From assembly GCF_011397635.1 (NCBI RefSeq), contig NC_064758.1, positions 20,829,013 through 20,893,012 on the forward strand: a stretch of DNA of 64,000 nucleotides. Reading direction: 5' to 3'. The position numbers and the translations under genes are program-made. Numbering within the stretch: the first letter of the stretch is position 1; each line of letters starts with the position of its first letter. The notes under the pieces were generated by a model, which was given only the letters and a program-made list of their open reading frames with translations, searched no databases and was not told the DNA's origin. The DNA is from Epinephelus fuscoguttatus. Its lineage: Eukaryota; Chordata; Actinopteri; Perciformes; Serranidae. Shown in pieces: positions 1 to 42,606 of the stretch.

Positions 1-3000
1 AGCATAGAGACGACCACAGAGGATATGACAGTGATAGGCGCATCAGATACAATTTCTCGCACTCTGACTCATGAGATTATTGTTTCTTCCTGATTATTAT
101 TATGAAAACGTTTCACAGACTTCTGCATGCACTCAGTATTAATAATATTAAAGATCAAATGATTTAAAATTTGGATAAAAAAAGACTGCAAGACAGTGTA
201 AGTCACTTTCTGTTGCTGGTGGGTGTTACAGCAGCTGTTACAGGCAGGTGTACTGAAAACAGGCTGAGCTACACAACGTGCATTTGCACCACTGGCCTGT
301 AAATGCTTTGACACAGCATGAGCGGATCACAGACAGACATCTGCCCGTCCTCCCTCCTCATTAGGAGGTCAGTCTGGAATGTGTACGTCGTGCATGTGGG
401 CAAATGTGTGTTGCTCCAAAACAATCTCAGCATGAGGCAATGAGGAATGTAACACCCTGAGTGTGTGTGTGGCATGTGTACACCTACAAGGGTCACCGGG
501 ATTACGGCAGCAGGGCGTGGCGACCTGAGGCAAGCCTTGGGATTACTGGTCCTAATCAGGTCAATCGGCCCTGTCTGCAAAGGGTGCAGCAGCAGGATGA
601 CCATCCCTAAACCAAACCCATGCCTCCCATCTTACTCCCAACTGTTAATGCAAGCTCTCTCCTCAATGACCTAAATTCATTCATATGATATGAGCTCACT
701 GTCATTTCCACTGTGGTGATAGCCTCCTCTTATGTGTAACTGACACTAGAGCTGAGCCGCTTCCTCCCTGTTGGGTTTTTGTAAGGTCACCATGCACTTA
801 GCTCATACTGAGAGGACAATCAGCAAAATTGTATCTGAAAGGTGAAGGTTTAATGATTCAGTGACCTTCTGCTTGTTCTATCAATTTGTCAATTAGTTTA
901 CTCTTAGCTTAGGGGATGATACTGCGTAACATCTATCCAGTTCATGAAAACGTAGACAGGCTAGGCTGGTATCTCTTGATAAGACATTAATCTCCTGTAA
1001 CATAAGAAATTGATAATATGGGAAATAATCTATCTGAATGCAGGTTTGTTCCACTAAAGTCAATGTAATGGTGTAACATATCAGAGGATCTGCTTCTCTT
1101 GTGCACTATGCGAGCTCTATCAACCATCTTTGGCCATACATTCATGAGTGGCCACACACTGGCTGAGGGGGAACACAACACATGGGTTACATAACAAGAC
1201 AGAGACCGACGTGGAGAACACATCAGCGCCCCAATGAAGGCAGGCTTTGGGTGTCCTGACGTTATTCAACATTTGGAGCACAAACACTAACTAATGCAGC
1301 AGCCCATCGCGTCACTCCTTTCTAATTACATTAGATCTGGTATGTTTAAGAGCTTCTACTGAAAGAGGCCTTTGCTTGTTTCCAGCCTGCCTGCAGAGGC
1401 CTTGGACACATTTCCTGCACACTGGATAATCAATTTGCTGCCCCTCTGCCTGCACCCTATCCTTGACAACCCTCCATGCATGGTGAAAGAGGGAGAGAGA
1501 GAAAGCATATCCTGCCCTTGCCCCCGAGCGCTCTCTTTCTCTGTATTGTTGACACACACGCACCGACACATATGCCCTTGAGTGAGTCACAACAATAAGG
1601 GGAGTGTCACGGCCTCGTCCGCAAACATCTGCCGAACACCTACAAGCTGACCAAGCAACTCCATAAAACATCCCCTGTCTGCGAGGCAGCTCTCAGTCTC
1701 ACTTAAATGCTAGCCATCACCAAATACACCATAGAGGTACACAGGTATCACATACTCTGTTAGGCTAGCACTACTGCACCACTGATTCTGATTAAAGCAC
1801 CATAAGATACTGAACACTGACATTAAAAATAGGGATCACGCTGCAGTAGTGGTGTGAGAAGTTTCTGTAGATGCTGTAATTCTTTTTTTTCTGCCATGAA
1901 ATGATTATCCATTGTTGCAGATATAAACCTTTGATGAGTCATACACACACTGCCTTTGATAGGGGCAAAAATTAACAAGTTTATCTGTTTTGGATGATGT
2001 CTTCATTTTTAACAGGATTAACTGGGGAATTACGCACATCTGGTAGTCATGACAACCAATCATATCACTGTGTAATAGTGTAATCATCAAAAAGCATAAT
2101 AAGTGTGACCATCCACTAAAACATGGTGGAAACACTGACCACTTCTCAAACAAACTAGCTTAGTGTGAAAATATAAATTGGCTGACTCTGGTAGATGGTG
2201 ACAGTGTGAGGAAATCCAGTGAACCACAACCACAGAAGGGTCAGATTTTCTCACTGCATGTCAAATAATCTTAACTGCATGCAGGAACTAGTGTGTGTCT
2301 GAGCCACTAGCTACTGTTCAACGTCTCAGCATCTTAATAAGACAGCATTCTCAGCATACCATCTGCAATGAAGTCCTGATGAAGGGAGAGTATGGCCGCC
2401 TGCCAGCCTCCCTTTCTGCTCTGCAATCTGCCCATGTGATAGGAGGTAGAGTAGGCAGTACTGCAGCCTCCTCCTCCTCTCCCTCGCTCACACACACACA
2501 CACTCACTCACTCACTAACCCCCAAAAACACTGCATATTCCACTGCAGTTCTGCTACAAACCACGAGTCACCCTCCAGCACCTCCGAGTGACATTGGCAT
2601 AATGAAAACCCAAGGATATGGAGTAAAAGTAGTGGGGATTTGACACAAAGCTTCTCTTTGGTGGAGTGTGAGAGATAAAAGACAAGTGAGCCATAACTGG
2701 TAGGGACACTTGATCTTATGGAAGATTCATAAAGGCTTAGTCTAATGAGCCTGGTAAGACTGACAGACAAAACTTGAGGCAAATAGGAGAGCCTGCTGGA
2801 AGAACAGGTTCCTGCCGTCACATGCTGTCTTGTTACTGGGTCATTAAATGTTTCCATGCTCTAGTGTCAGGGAGGCTGTGTTCACCTGCCAGCTGAAATG
2901 GGACACACAGCACAACCATGAGTAAGGAGGCAGCAAGCACTTCACACTACCTGATGACTCACTGTCACAAGTGAGCAGGTTGAATCACGAGACTACAAAC

Positions 3001-4049
3001 CAAATTCTGCTCTTGCTCTGCTGTTGTCTGTCCTTTCATATATTCCACAATTACAGCAGTGATGCAGGGCATAGCATCACAGATTTACTTAAACAATATG
3101 TTCATGGAGAGCTCTGCAATGACTCATTCAAATGTGCACAATCGTTTAAATTATTACATTTTGCAATAACACATATTTAGATTGATTCATTTAAATCTAA
3201 ATGCATGTTTTACTTAAGTACATTTATTTTTCCACAAGCAATGTAAAATTGTAATTTTGCAGGCCTAATTTCACACAGCTGTTCATGTGTGAAAAGCCAA
3301 GAATGACTAAAGCATGAAGCTGCTGAGCCTCAATATAAAACTAAAGCTTGGGAAGCACATTACGTGCATCTATGCAATATACATCTAATCACTGATCCCA
3401 ATAATATGTTGTCAAAGGTAAGACAAATCTGCTGACAACTGCAACATATGAGAAATTAACATTTTTTGTAATGTCAGCAGGCCTTTGTAACCATAACGCC
3501 GCCACTTAGTTTTTTTGTGTCAAATTTACAGCAAATAAAAAGCAGCACATCTTATAAATGATTAACTTCTGGCCATAGCATTTTACACATCTTTAAAACT
3601 GTTTCACAAACTGTTTGTGTACACTGAGAGATAACATGATCATAAAATACAAAGTGACAGACATATCCATTCTAAAACACCAACTGTGTGATAAAGCCTT
3701 GATGAACTGAAGGTATTAGCAGGCCAGGCTGTGTGGTGACCCCTGGGTCTCCCAGTATGAACCAACTCAGCGTTTCTCACACAGAGACTCCTAAGGCATG
3801 CAGGCCCCTTCAGAGGAGGAGGAATTTCATTCTGTAAGCCTTTTATTCTCTTTCAGGCTGTTTGTCCCCAACCGTCCACTATTCAGTTTGCTCATTCTAC
3901 TGTTCCCTGCTAAGAGCCTCGAAGGAAGACTACGCGGGAGCATGTGTGGTATACCAGGCTTCCCTTTAGTGGACAGGCCTGCATATGTTCAAAACATGGT
4001 GTTGGGTTTTGTGTGTGTGTCCATGTGTGCATGCCAGTGGGTGACTTAC
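1..4049 (-). other. kif1b: kif1b intron after the first coding exon (partial)
   Basis: This stretch follows the donor of the first kif1b coding exon and runs off the left edge. I looked on the minus strand for the next motor-domain exon (expected to encode residues like SIINPKNPKEAPKSFSFDY) and saw none, so the second coding exon lies outside the window. Only non-coding sequence is visible, including a short CACACA/CTCA microsatellite near 2490-2515. The short open frames here have no recognisable protein content. Confidence 0.7.
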
Positions 4050-4155
4050 TTGTAGTGTTGCCTTGCATCTGAATGATACATTTTGACTCCTTGCTCATCT
4101 CCCTGGAGTTGAAGGGCCGAACTCGGACGGCGACTTTTACAGACGCCCCAGACAT
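4050..4155 (-). CDS. kif1b: Kinesin-like protein KIF1B, first coding exon (start of motor domain)
   Basis: KIF1B is a kinesin-3 plus-end motor that carries mitochondria and synaptic vesicle precursors along axonal microtubules. Here only its first 35 codons are visible. They begin [19 protein letters not shown] and continue to a CIIQMQGN motif, the first beta strand of the kinesin motor domain and nearly identical to human KIF1B as I recall it. The ATG is at 4155. The exon ends at 4050 with a strong donor (GTAAGT) in phase 1. The exon begins at about 4203 after a TTTCCTTCAG acceptor, so 48 nt of 5' UTR share it. KIF1A and KIF1C start similarly, but synteny with ube4b on the same strand supports kif1b. 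The ATP-binding P-loop and all later domains lie off the left edge. Confidence 0.93.
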
Positions 4156-5429
4156 GTTTGCAGTTTAGGATTGTTTCCCAGTAAGATTCCTTGTATATCC
4201 CTCCTGAAGGAAACAGAAAAAGAAATGCATGCATCTGCTTTGTAAAAAGAAAATCTGGTATTAAGTAAAGGAATCAAAATTGTGTTTCCTTGTTTTAAAA
4301 AAGGCAGAGAGCTTGAATGCAATAATGCAGGGCCCATTATCACATAAAGCAAATAACAATGAAAGTCCACCCCTTCCCAAATTCCAGTCATAACAGCATA
4401 CAACAAACATGGCCGACCAAAACCAGTGAAGCGCTTTAATATTTTGTAAACAGCAGCCAATCAGACATTTAACAATCAAATGAAGGATGCAGGGTAATGC
4501 ATTTAATTTAGAAAGCCATAGTATGTGCGAAATACGCTTCTGATGGATACAAAATATGAATGCTGCATGTAATAATTAGGCTGCATAAACATCGTGCATT
4601 TAATGTCATTATGAACCCAACTTTCCTGTGTGTTTACAGTTATTTAAAGCTATACATCCCGCGCCCCTTCACTACATTTGCCAAATAACTCAGGTTTTTC
4701 CATGTCCTTGCAGTCAGCCATACTTGCTAAAGCATACGCCCATGAAATTCTATCTACCCTATTTTGTGTGGGCTACAGTGGGGCTGTGAGCCGGGCCTGT
4801 CTGCTCCATCCAACAGTGCTCAACTCTGTGCACACACAAGGCTTAAAATTTTCGTTTTTAAAATATTAAATTCGGTGTTAGGAAGTAGGCTAATCCTCCG
4901 CGGCTGTATGTTGTGGGATAGTGCAGGGAGGAGTTGCATGCTTATTATAGCAGCACAGACTCGACACAATGTTCCCGGTGGACCCTGCATGGAAGAGGTA
5001 TTAGGAATTTAACATTAAATCTTACACTGTGCTTGTTTTAATCGGTAACTGCCAGCGTTATAGATTGTATTGCAAGCTAGCGCGAGCCATGAAACATAAC
5101 GGCTGTGACTTGAGTCTGTGGCACGAGACGGAACTAACTAACCTCCGGTGTCCGTCTAAACGCTATAACTATCCAAACATAGTTAACCATTGTGCTCATA
5201 AGCATGTAATTTAATATAATTTGCAATATTTTGTATAAATATAAAACTGTTATCGGAACCAGGACTATATAACGGTCCAAATACGTTGCCAGACACTCGC
5301 ACGGCTGTTAGCTAAAACAGCCAACTGCCCACCAGCTAAAACTACTGCCTGAAATTAACCTGTAATAACAACCTCTTGTATTACAAATGTTAAAAAATAC
5401 AAATACATTTTTACAACATTTATACTCAC

Positions 5430-5760
5430 GTTTGAAGACTCTCACCAAGACAACACCATAGGACAGCGGCGAGAACTAACGTTAGCTAGCGGGCGTCAAG
5501 ATGTGTTGTTTTCTATCAAAATCCGCGAGCACAAAAACTGATATAAAGTCCACTTTGGTGAAAAACACCCATTATAGCGGTATCCTCCGCCGGATGGACC
5601 TGTGACTGCGCCCCGTGGCTCCTTGACGAGTTTATTTTCCTGTAGAGATACAAGGCGGACGTCTATCTGCACACGGGCGAAAAGGAGAATTGATAGATTG
5701 CCTTGATTTACCGAACAGATTACGTCAACTGCCTCTCGACCGCGATGACTGACAGCCGGG
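5430..5760 (-). promoter_or_regulatory. kif1b: kif1b non-coding first exon and proximal promoter
   Basis: A good minus-strand donor (AAAC then GTGAGTATA) ends a likely non-coding first exon at 5430. Upstream sequence to about 5770 is CpG-rich compared with the AT-rich surroundings. Just beyond lie two CCAAT boxes (5765-5769 and 5806-5810) and TGACG half-sites like those bound by CREB/ATF near 5787, 5796 and 5869. A GTTAGCTAGC motif lies at about 5481-5490. The exact transcription start is not visible, so the upstream edge is approximate. Confidence 0.6.
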
Positions 5761-5879
5761 TGGACCAATAAGCGAGGAGACAGTGGTGACGAATGTGACG
5801 CAGAGCCAATGGTGATGCTCTGAGTCGGAAGGAGGCGGGAGCAGGTGGGGCCTCTCTTTTTTTCAGCCGTGACGCCACA

Positions 5880-6845
5880 CTGCAGGATTTCTACCCACCG
5901 CTCCCCGCACCGCTGTCACCGCAACACCCAGGGTCACCGCAAAGAGCGCCGTCTAGCGAGAGATGGAGCGTGTCACATCCCAATGCTTTAACATAAATAA
6001 ACGGTACTGTACAATGTACAGAAATTCACCATGTCTACAGTCCTTTTCTACATCAAATATAGGCCTATTTTACCTTCATATATATGTGCAACCCACTTAT
6101 TTTGAGTAATCTAAATGAAAACCACTTAAGCAAATACATTTTTTGCTCTGTTATGCATGTTGGACGTGATTTACCTTCATTTCTGTAATAATCCATACAT
6201 CAAATTATTTCCAGTAAGGCTTTTCATGGCGTGCAACAGATGTGGACACTTTCAAGACTGACTAAGGGGTCGCTTTTTTTGTTTTCAAGATAAACTGCTC
6301 CAGCTGACCCCTAATTACATACACTACAATGAAATCTTGCCAATAAAACTGGGACAGTTGCCAGGTTTAATCCATTAGTTTATAACTATTACTGTAGAAG
6401 AATGACTAAGCTTAGACGTCTGGGAAACCACAGTCTCAAAAACATGTTGTTGGGAATTGTAATAAGTTATCTTTGCACATAGAAAAATCTAATTGGTAAC
6501 CACCACAAATTTTCAGTAGAAAGGTGAATTTTGGCTTCTGAGAAACCTTGTAAAAATGTTTTCTTTTGTTGCTGTTTGACTTCAAGACGTTTCATTGTCT
6601 ATAATGTTGGTATTTGTTGTGTATGTTAATATATCACAGTCACCTGGATTGCTGCATACCCACTCTCTTTCCATAAAGGACTATTAGAGAAATATTTTTA
6701 GACTTTGTATAATCATTTTGTAGTCATGTGTGATGTAACTTCATTTTCATAGAGGTCAAATAAACAAAAAAACGTTGGCCTAAAAGGACCAAACAAAACT
6801 GCTAAGGCATCAGTCTGAGGAAAACACAGTGACGAGTTGTGAAAT
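5880..6845. other. Spacer between ube4b 3' end and kif1b promoter
   Basis: No coding exon, RNA gene or clear repeat is visible. The sequence is AT-rich. It lies between the kif1b CpG-rich promoter and the most distal candidate ube4b polyadenylation signal, both transcribed on the minus strand. Confidence 0.6.
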
Positions 6846-7898
6846 AATGTGCATCATCATTTATTTCAGTTCAAAACCCTAGCTTCCAAAACAGGTATGT
6901 GGTTAAAGGAAATCGTTTCCTGTACAGTTAAGGTCAGCAAGGTCATGTTAGGTACAGTGCCATTTTGAAAGAGACCCATCTTAACGTGAGATGTCAGTGG
7001 TTCTGAAGAGCAGACTCTTAATGTGTGTTTCTACGATGGTGTTCCTGGTGGTCATGCTACATTCTCTCATGTTCCTTCCATTTCGCCTAAAAGGGTTATT
7101 TGTCCATGAGGCGCTTAGGAGGTTCTGGACTTGAGGCCATGCACACACAAGTAGTAAATTCAGTCTACTGAAGTCAGCAGGGAAAATGTGACTAAAAAAG
7201 GAACAACTGAACATACTGTATTTTGGTAAACCACAGCTTATCTTCCTACTGCACTCAAAAGGAAGCTGACAATTTAGGATTAGTTAAATGTTAAGCTACA
7301 TCCTTAATGAATATTCCCAGATCTGAAATTCGTCTACAAGCACAAACTGTGCATCTTGTTAGCTCTGGGAAACCAGCATACAATATGTGGACTCAAGTTT
7401 AAAGTTCAATGTCACAGTCTGGATAATGAGAACCCAGGGCTAGCAATTTTATCAGAACCCACCCACACTCTCCCAAATGTATTGCCCTCCCCTCCCCTCT
7501 CCCTAAAACCAAAAGTCTTTAATGAAGCCAACATACAGAGTATTACAAAACAAAATGAGAACCGTAAAGGAAAATGATCAATGAAGGGACACTATGCACC
7601 TCGCTGGTAAACCTGATGTTGGTGTATTCTTGCAGCACTATAATGCATTAACTAACTCTTGTTAAATATATGTATATATTTTGATATATATATACACAAA
7701 CTCATGAGAAAAACTTAAAAGTCTTAACTTTATTATATTTTGTTTTTAGAACCATGATAATGGTTTGAGACAAAAAGGGTAAATGCGAATAAAAATCAAA
7801 TCAGGTCTCTTTTTTCCATTCAAAATTTTTTTTTCCTTTCGATTTGGACAGCTCTCTTCATGATGGTTAGCAGGCCAGACGTTGGTGACATGTGGTCC
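6845..7898 (-). terminator. ube4b: ube4b 3' UTR with candidate polyadenylation signals
   Basis: Downstream of the ube4b stop codon there are two minus-strand AATAAA hexamers, at 7734-7729 (about 165 nt after the stop) and at 6865-6860 (about 1.03 kb after the stop). Either or both could be used, so a short and a long 3' UTR are possible. No coding sequence is visible here. Confidence 0.5.
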
Positions 7899-31794
<23,896 letters not shown>

Positions 31795-32115
31795 CGCAGC
31801 TAGGTTAGCTAGCTAGCCTTTTTCACTTTCGACTGCTTTAATGTATGCCAGCCGGAGCCAGCTAGCCAGCCAGTATTAGACCGAAATATGCATAGTCCAA
31901 CTCGTTCAACAAATAAGTGTCAGTCCTGATTGTCTTCAAGATAAAAACTAGGACACCAGTATGCGGAGGGTGGCGATATACAGTTCCTCCGAAAAGCCTC
32001 TCGTTTGCTAGTTTTCTACCAAGAATGAAACAAAAAGAAAAGTAGCTAGCTATTATACGTCAAAATACAACAGCGGCCATTTTGGTTCTACACAGTGTCA
32101 CGTGACTTAAGAGAC
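31795..32115 (-). promoter_or_regulatory. ube4b: ube4b 5' UTR and promoter
   Basis: Upstream of the ATG at 31794 the minus strand holds GCTAGC/GTTAGC-rich 5' sequence, an AAAATGGCCGC motif (about 32073-32083, YY1-like but not canonical) and an exact GTCACGTGAC palindrome at 32097-32106. The last matches the CLEAR consensus bound by TFEB/TFE3 and also fits USF. No TATA box is obvious, as expected for a housekeeping gene. The transcription start is not directly visible. Confidence 0.6.
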
Positions 32116-32289
32116 CAGTGGGGGTGGAAGTGTGAAGCTTCTATCGCACAGATAAATGGAGTACTTCACCTGTTACATGTGTGTATTCTTGTGCTAGTCT
32201 AATGGTTAGTACTGATTTATTGACTGCCAGATAGCTGTTCTTGTTTACTTTTCTCCTTTTAAAAATAAGCAGTCATTTATTACTATTGA

Positions 32290-32520
32290 AGGTAATTTTG
32301 TGTCTTTTTTGGTAGATTGTGTCATTTTGTCACTCCTTGTGGCTGTTTTGCCTATTTTCATAGTCATTTTGTGTCCCTCTGCAGTTCCTTTGCATCTCTT
32401 TGTGTTCTTTTTGTGGTCATTTTGAGTCTCTTCCTAGTGTGTATGTGTGTGTTTGAGTGACATTTTGCAAGTTAAGGCCAGACACTTGGGGCCCCTGAGC
32501 TTGTGCCCGTGTTCAGTAAT
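32290..32520 (+). repeat. Degenerate minisatellite-bearing repeat (inverted partner near 47165-47550)
   Basis: The body is a loose tandem array of units resembling GTCATTTTGTGTCTCTTT, followed by a GGGGCCCCTGAGCTTGTGCCCG-like flank (shortened here). The same flank and unit type appear on the other strand at 47165-47550. It sits in the spacer between the ube4b promoter and the rbp7 3' end; nothing else is visible in 32.11-32.65 kb. Confidence 0.5.
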
Positions 32521-32649
32521 ACACCTTGCTCTTCAGTGATGTTGGGAGGTTAGTACCAGTCAATTTTTATTTAAATGATTTTGTTAATTTTACTGACAAC
32601 AGAATGCCAGAAAGGAATGACTGAATAACAAGATATGTCACTTAGGATC

Positions 32650-33188
32650 TATTTCAAACACTGTTTTTATTAAACAAAATTCACATAAATTGTTCTTCAC
32701 TGTGTTGTACATAAATGTATCTACGTGAATGAGGGATGTGACAAATATCTCAACCAAATGTCACATGGACAGCACAAGCCAGTGCAAAGAAAATGTGGTA
32801 TTAAAAATTTGTCCCATCAGGTAATAGATGTAAAGGATACAAAAAGTTTACACCAAACAGAGCCCGCACTGAGTCTCAAGCCAGTTTAAAAGAGCCAAAA
32901 ACAGACTTCTGAGGCCCAGCACCACTCAGCTACAGACCATAGACTGTAAAAACAACAGTCAGACCAGTAAGTATCTGACAAATATAATGCAATGATGCCA
33001 TCTAGTGGTATAAATCCATACCCTGACAGGAAAGCTTAGACTGAGTGTTGATGTCCCATTACAGAGAGTATACCACAAACTTAACTTTAAGCATGGTTTT
33101 GTTATTCACAGTTTTACAGTAATGGATCCAGCACATGATGCCTCTCATCACAGAGTAACTTCTCCAGAAATACAACCTTATTTCCTCT
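32650..33188 (-). terminator. rbp7: rbp7 3' UTR and polyadenylation signal
   Basis: About 520 nt after the rbp7 stop codon the minus strand has AATAAA at 32671-32666, and no closer hexamer is apparent, so the 3' UTR is probably about 540 nt. No coding sequence is visible between the stop and this signal. Confidence 0.55.
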
Positions 33189-34169
33189 TCACTCGCTCAC
33201 ATTTTTCTTAAAAACCTGCTTGCAGACTTCCCCTTCACAGTACAGCTCCTGAGGGCAACAGGTCACAGAAACATTTATTAATCATGACGTTAAATAAAAT
33301 GTTATTAAAAAGTATTTGTGTTATTTAAAATATTAAATCTTCCATATTAATATTATTACCAGATGCAGCTTGTCGTCTTCAATCCAGTGAGCCCAGCCCC
33401 GATTCTTCTTCTCCCCAGTCTGCTCACATACCAGTTTATTCCCCTCCCATATCACCAGTGACTGCACAGATCACAGAGGAGGAAAGAGGGTGTAAATCAC
33501 AACACAGAACAGGTTCAGCTACCCAAATAAAACAACAAACATGTCACATGATCTACAAAACACCTGCAATCATTAATTATGCCTGCAATCACTTTGAATA
33601 CATAATTCTCTGCCATCCATCGTCCATGTATCCTCACCTTGACATGTCTGCTGTCAAGTCCCTGGGTGAACTCCTCAAACTCCTCACCCACTCTGAAGGC
33701 GATGGTGTAGTTTCGGAAGGTGCTGATAGTTTTGATAATGAACTGGTCCCCCTGCTGCTCAATCACCTTCCTCATCCTCAGCTTCACAGCAATCTTTCGC
33801 ACCATTCGGCTTATACCTGGAACGGTGGAGGAAGTGTTTTTCTTGAGTGTACAGACAGCGAAACTGGGGGACAAACTCAGCCACAGGTTACAAACACACA
33901 GTCCCATGCATACCATAAATAGCTGCAACAACACAGCTTAATGTGGAAAACTATTTCACTCCTTGTGCTATATCTGCATGCAATTCACTGCATAATTTAA
34001 GTAAGACCAATATAAATGCAGACACCTCAAGAGATCCTCAATAGAGATTTAATATCTGAGAGCACTGTTGGAGTAAAACCTGCTTTAAAGACTTACCCAG
34101 TGCAATCATGTAGCCCTCTAAGTTGACACTGCTGATCATGTCCCATGTTCCACAGAGGCTGGCTGGCAT
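33189..34169 (-). CDS. rbp7: Retinoid-binding protein 7 (cellular retinol-binding protein type IV-like), complete
   Basis: A cytosolic beta-barrel lipid carrier of the FABP/CRBP family that holds retinol inside adipose, endothelial and other cells. Exons (high to low): 34169-34097, 33816-33638, 33461-33360, 33248-33189; total 414 nt, 137 aa, all phases consistent, and the classic four-exon FABP structure. It starts [14 protein letters not shown] (family GTW motif), then [42 protein letters not shown] and [20 protein letters not shown]. Lys41 matches the retinol-contacting Lys40 of CRBP I in Met-less numbering. His109 sits where CRBP I has Gln108, as in CRBP III/IV. The segment after [13 protein letters not shown] is more diverged than the rest. 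Position beside nmnat1 and ube4b on the same strand matches human RBP7. Confidence 0.94.
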
Positions 34170-34939
34170 TTTGATAACCTTTTCGGTTGTTCCTCCGTCT
34201 GAGAGCTGTGTGTGAATAAAATCCGATCATCAATCTGCAGGGCTGACAAGGAGCTCTGACAAAAGGCTGGGAAAATGCAGGTTTTTGAAAGACCTGGAGG
34301 TATGAAGGGAGGCGTGCCTTTATCTCATTCGCTGTCCCGAGGACATGCTTGCATCAGTGCCAGGATGTGGAGTAGAAGACATACATGTCAGACTGGTCTC
34401 ACCGCGCAGTCCACTGAGTAATACACCCTGCAGAATTGTGTGTCGCATGTTATGCACACACATGCACATAAACACAAGGAAAATTTGTTGATCTTAACAT
34501 TAGAAAGATTGATGATTCTTCTTGTCTGGTATTTTCTTCACATCACAAGAAACAGTAAATATAGTAACTCAATTCTGAAATACTTGATATTCACATTTAA
34601 ATTGATATGATTTGTCTCTGAGGTTAGTGATATCTGTATCACTCACGTCCTGTCTTTATAAAGATGACCTACATTAAAATGGCACACTTATCTATGCAAT
34701 GACGAAAATAATACTGACATTTATGGTTATACTCTGGTATGCTGCGTGAAAGGAATTGACGCACCTCCACTTTTGACAGACGATGGAGCTTGTCCAAACA
34801 CTGAGGGACTTTTTCATCCCCGTGACTTCAACTTAGCAGCAAAACAACAGCTCAAGATGCAATGCAGAAAAACTTGGTTAATGTTGTTTCATACCCAGAA
34901 TTAAACACGTGAATAAACTCTATCACAGACACCTGACGC

Positions 34940-35555
34940 CAGAGGTGGGACCAAGTCGACCAAGAGTTTCGAGTTCTAAACAAGTCATAATGCTCTCCTC
35001 ACCCAATGTAATGCCATTTTAACAAGAGTGATAATATTATTACATTTATAAAAATCCTGAATTCTTTATTTGTTAAAACAAGTCTGTTTGAAGATGTTGC
35101 ATCACCCACTGTAACTTTTAACCAGCACCTTTAACATACAGCACTTTGTTATTTATTGACTACTGTGTAGTTTTTGTACATGAATGTAATTATCTCTGGA
35201 TCATTTTAATTATGGTTCTCTCCTACAACTTAATTGGATGCTGCTGGAAACAAAGTGGATCTGGGGAATTAAATGCCGACTTGCTGGGTATGAATAGCGT
35301 TAACATTAATTGATTCGGGAAATGAACTGATTCGTGGCACACGTTTTAAACAACACACTTTTTAAACTTCCAGCTCAGGGAAAGGTTATCAAGTATTTCC
35401 AAGTCAAAAGGCTCAAGTCCCAGTGAAGTCACAAGTCACTGGTGTTTAAAAGTCAAAGTGGATCTACAAGTCATTTTTGAATTTGTCAAGTCAAAGTCAT
35501 CAAATATGTAACTTGAGTTCAAGTCATGTGACTCGAGTCCACACATCTGCCTGAT
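34940..35555. mobile_element. Non-autonomous DNA transposon rich in AAGTC motifs
   Basis: The left end (CAGAGGTGGGACCAAGTCGA) and the reversed right end (CAGATGTGTGGACTCGAGTC) form imperfect inverted repeats, and the interior is packed with AAGTC/GACTT words. No transposase frame is present. It lies in the spacer between the rbp7 start and the nmnat1 3' end; apart from this element I see no gene between 34.2 and 35.7 kb. Confidence 0.55.
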
Positions 35556-35729
35556 GCAGAATTAACTGTTAGAAGATAAACATGACTCTGAGATGTAATA
35601 AGAATTAACCACAGTCAGTTAACACTAACTTTGCTTTTAAGATTGAATACCATATTCAGCTAATATAATCTAATACCATCACTCCAACAATAAAAGGCAC
35701 CAACTCTGATACTAATGTGATCTAATCAG

Positions 35730-36594
35730 TTACACCTTTATTTAAACAAGCTGCTATCACAAGGAGTCTTTAGTTTGCTACATTTTGTTATTTCAGCTCA
35801 CATGTTTCTGTCAGTGATGATGACGTGAAAGACAATTGAACCCCCGCTGACAAACAAACAGCATTTTAACCAAACAGAGAAGGTGTCAGTTTGGCACTTC
35901 CTGAACTGAGGATGTTTGTCGTTTCTTATCTGTGTGAAAATACCATTGTAACAGCAATGAAAAGATCCCACAGTGGAAAACAAAGATGGTTGTTTATTCT
36001 ATTTCCAGCCAATACAAATCACACTTTCACTTTCAAACCTGCAGCATTAAATAAACACGTTGAAATTGTATTGCGTGCTTTGCCTACGGAGTGCATGAAC
36101 AAATCCTACCCTAGGTACAAAATGTGAGGAGTTGAGAGAGAGTCTGCTGAAGCACTGAGGTAAAGCAAGTAAAAAGAGTAACATCAGTTTGTTCTAGTTG
36201 TATTTCATGAAACAGCAGACACACTGTATGCTGACTACATCACACACCATTTGTGAATCCTTAGTTAAATAATCACAGATCAGATTTGTTTCTGCAGCAG
36301 CAACAACATTTGTATGAACTCCTAGCTGGTTGAACTCTGCTCAGTTATTCTGTTCTTAGCTTTTATACTTTTCCCACACACACAAAAAGTATTTTGAGTG
36401 TTATAACTCTAAATCATTTCACTCAGAAATATCTAAAAAACTTGCACACATTGCTAGAAAAGACTGTTCTGTGTAGTAGGCACTGGTGGAAGCTTAAATA
36501 AACTGAACTGTGTATAAAATGCTTTAGATCACAGTAAACGCACAGCACTCAGTGTGGACAGCTTTCATCTGTGTTTCTGCAGCAGTAAACTTTC
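35730..36594 (-). terminator. nmnat1: nmnat1 3' UTR (candidate)
   Basis: Downstream of the nmnat1 stop at 36595 the minus strand has AATAAA hexamers near 35994 and near 35738. Either could end the transcript. The stretch carries no recognisable coding sequence. Confidence 0.4.
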
Positions 36595-42585
<5,991 letters not shown>

Positions 42586-42606
42586 TCATATTGGGGCTGT
42601 GTTGAC

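Noticed and set aside
33458-33922. 154-codon plus-strand frame opposite rbp7
   Set aside because: It is antisense to rbp7 exon 2 and has no recognisable protein content.
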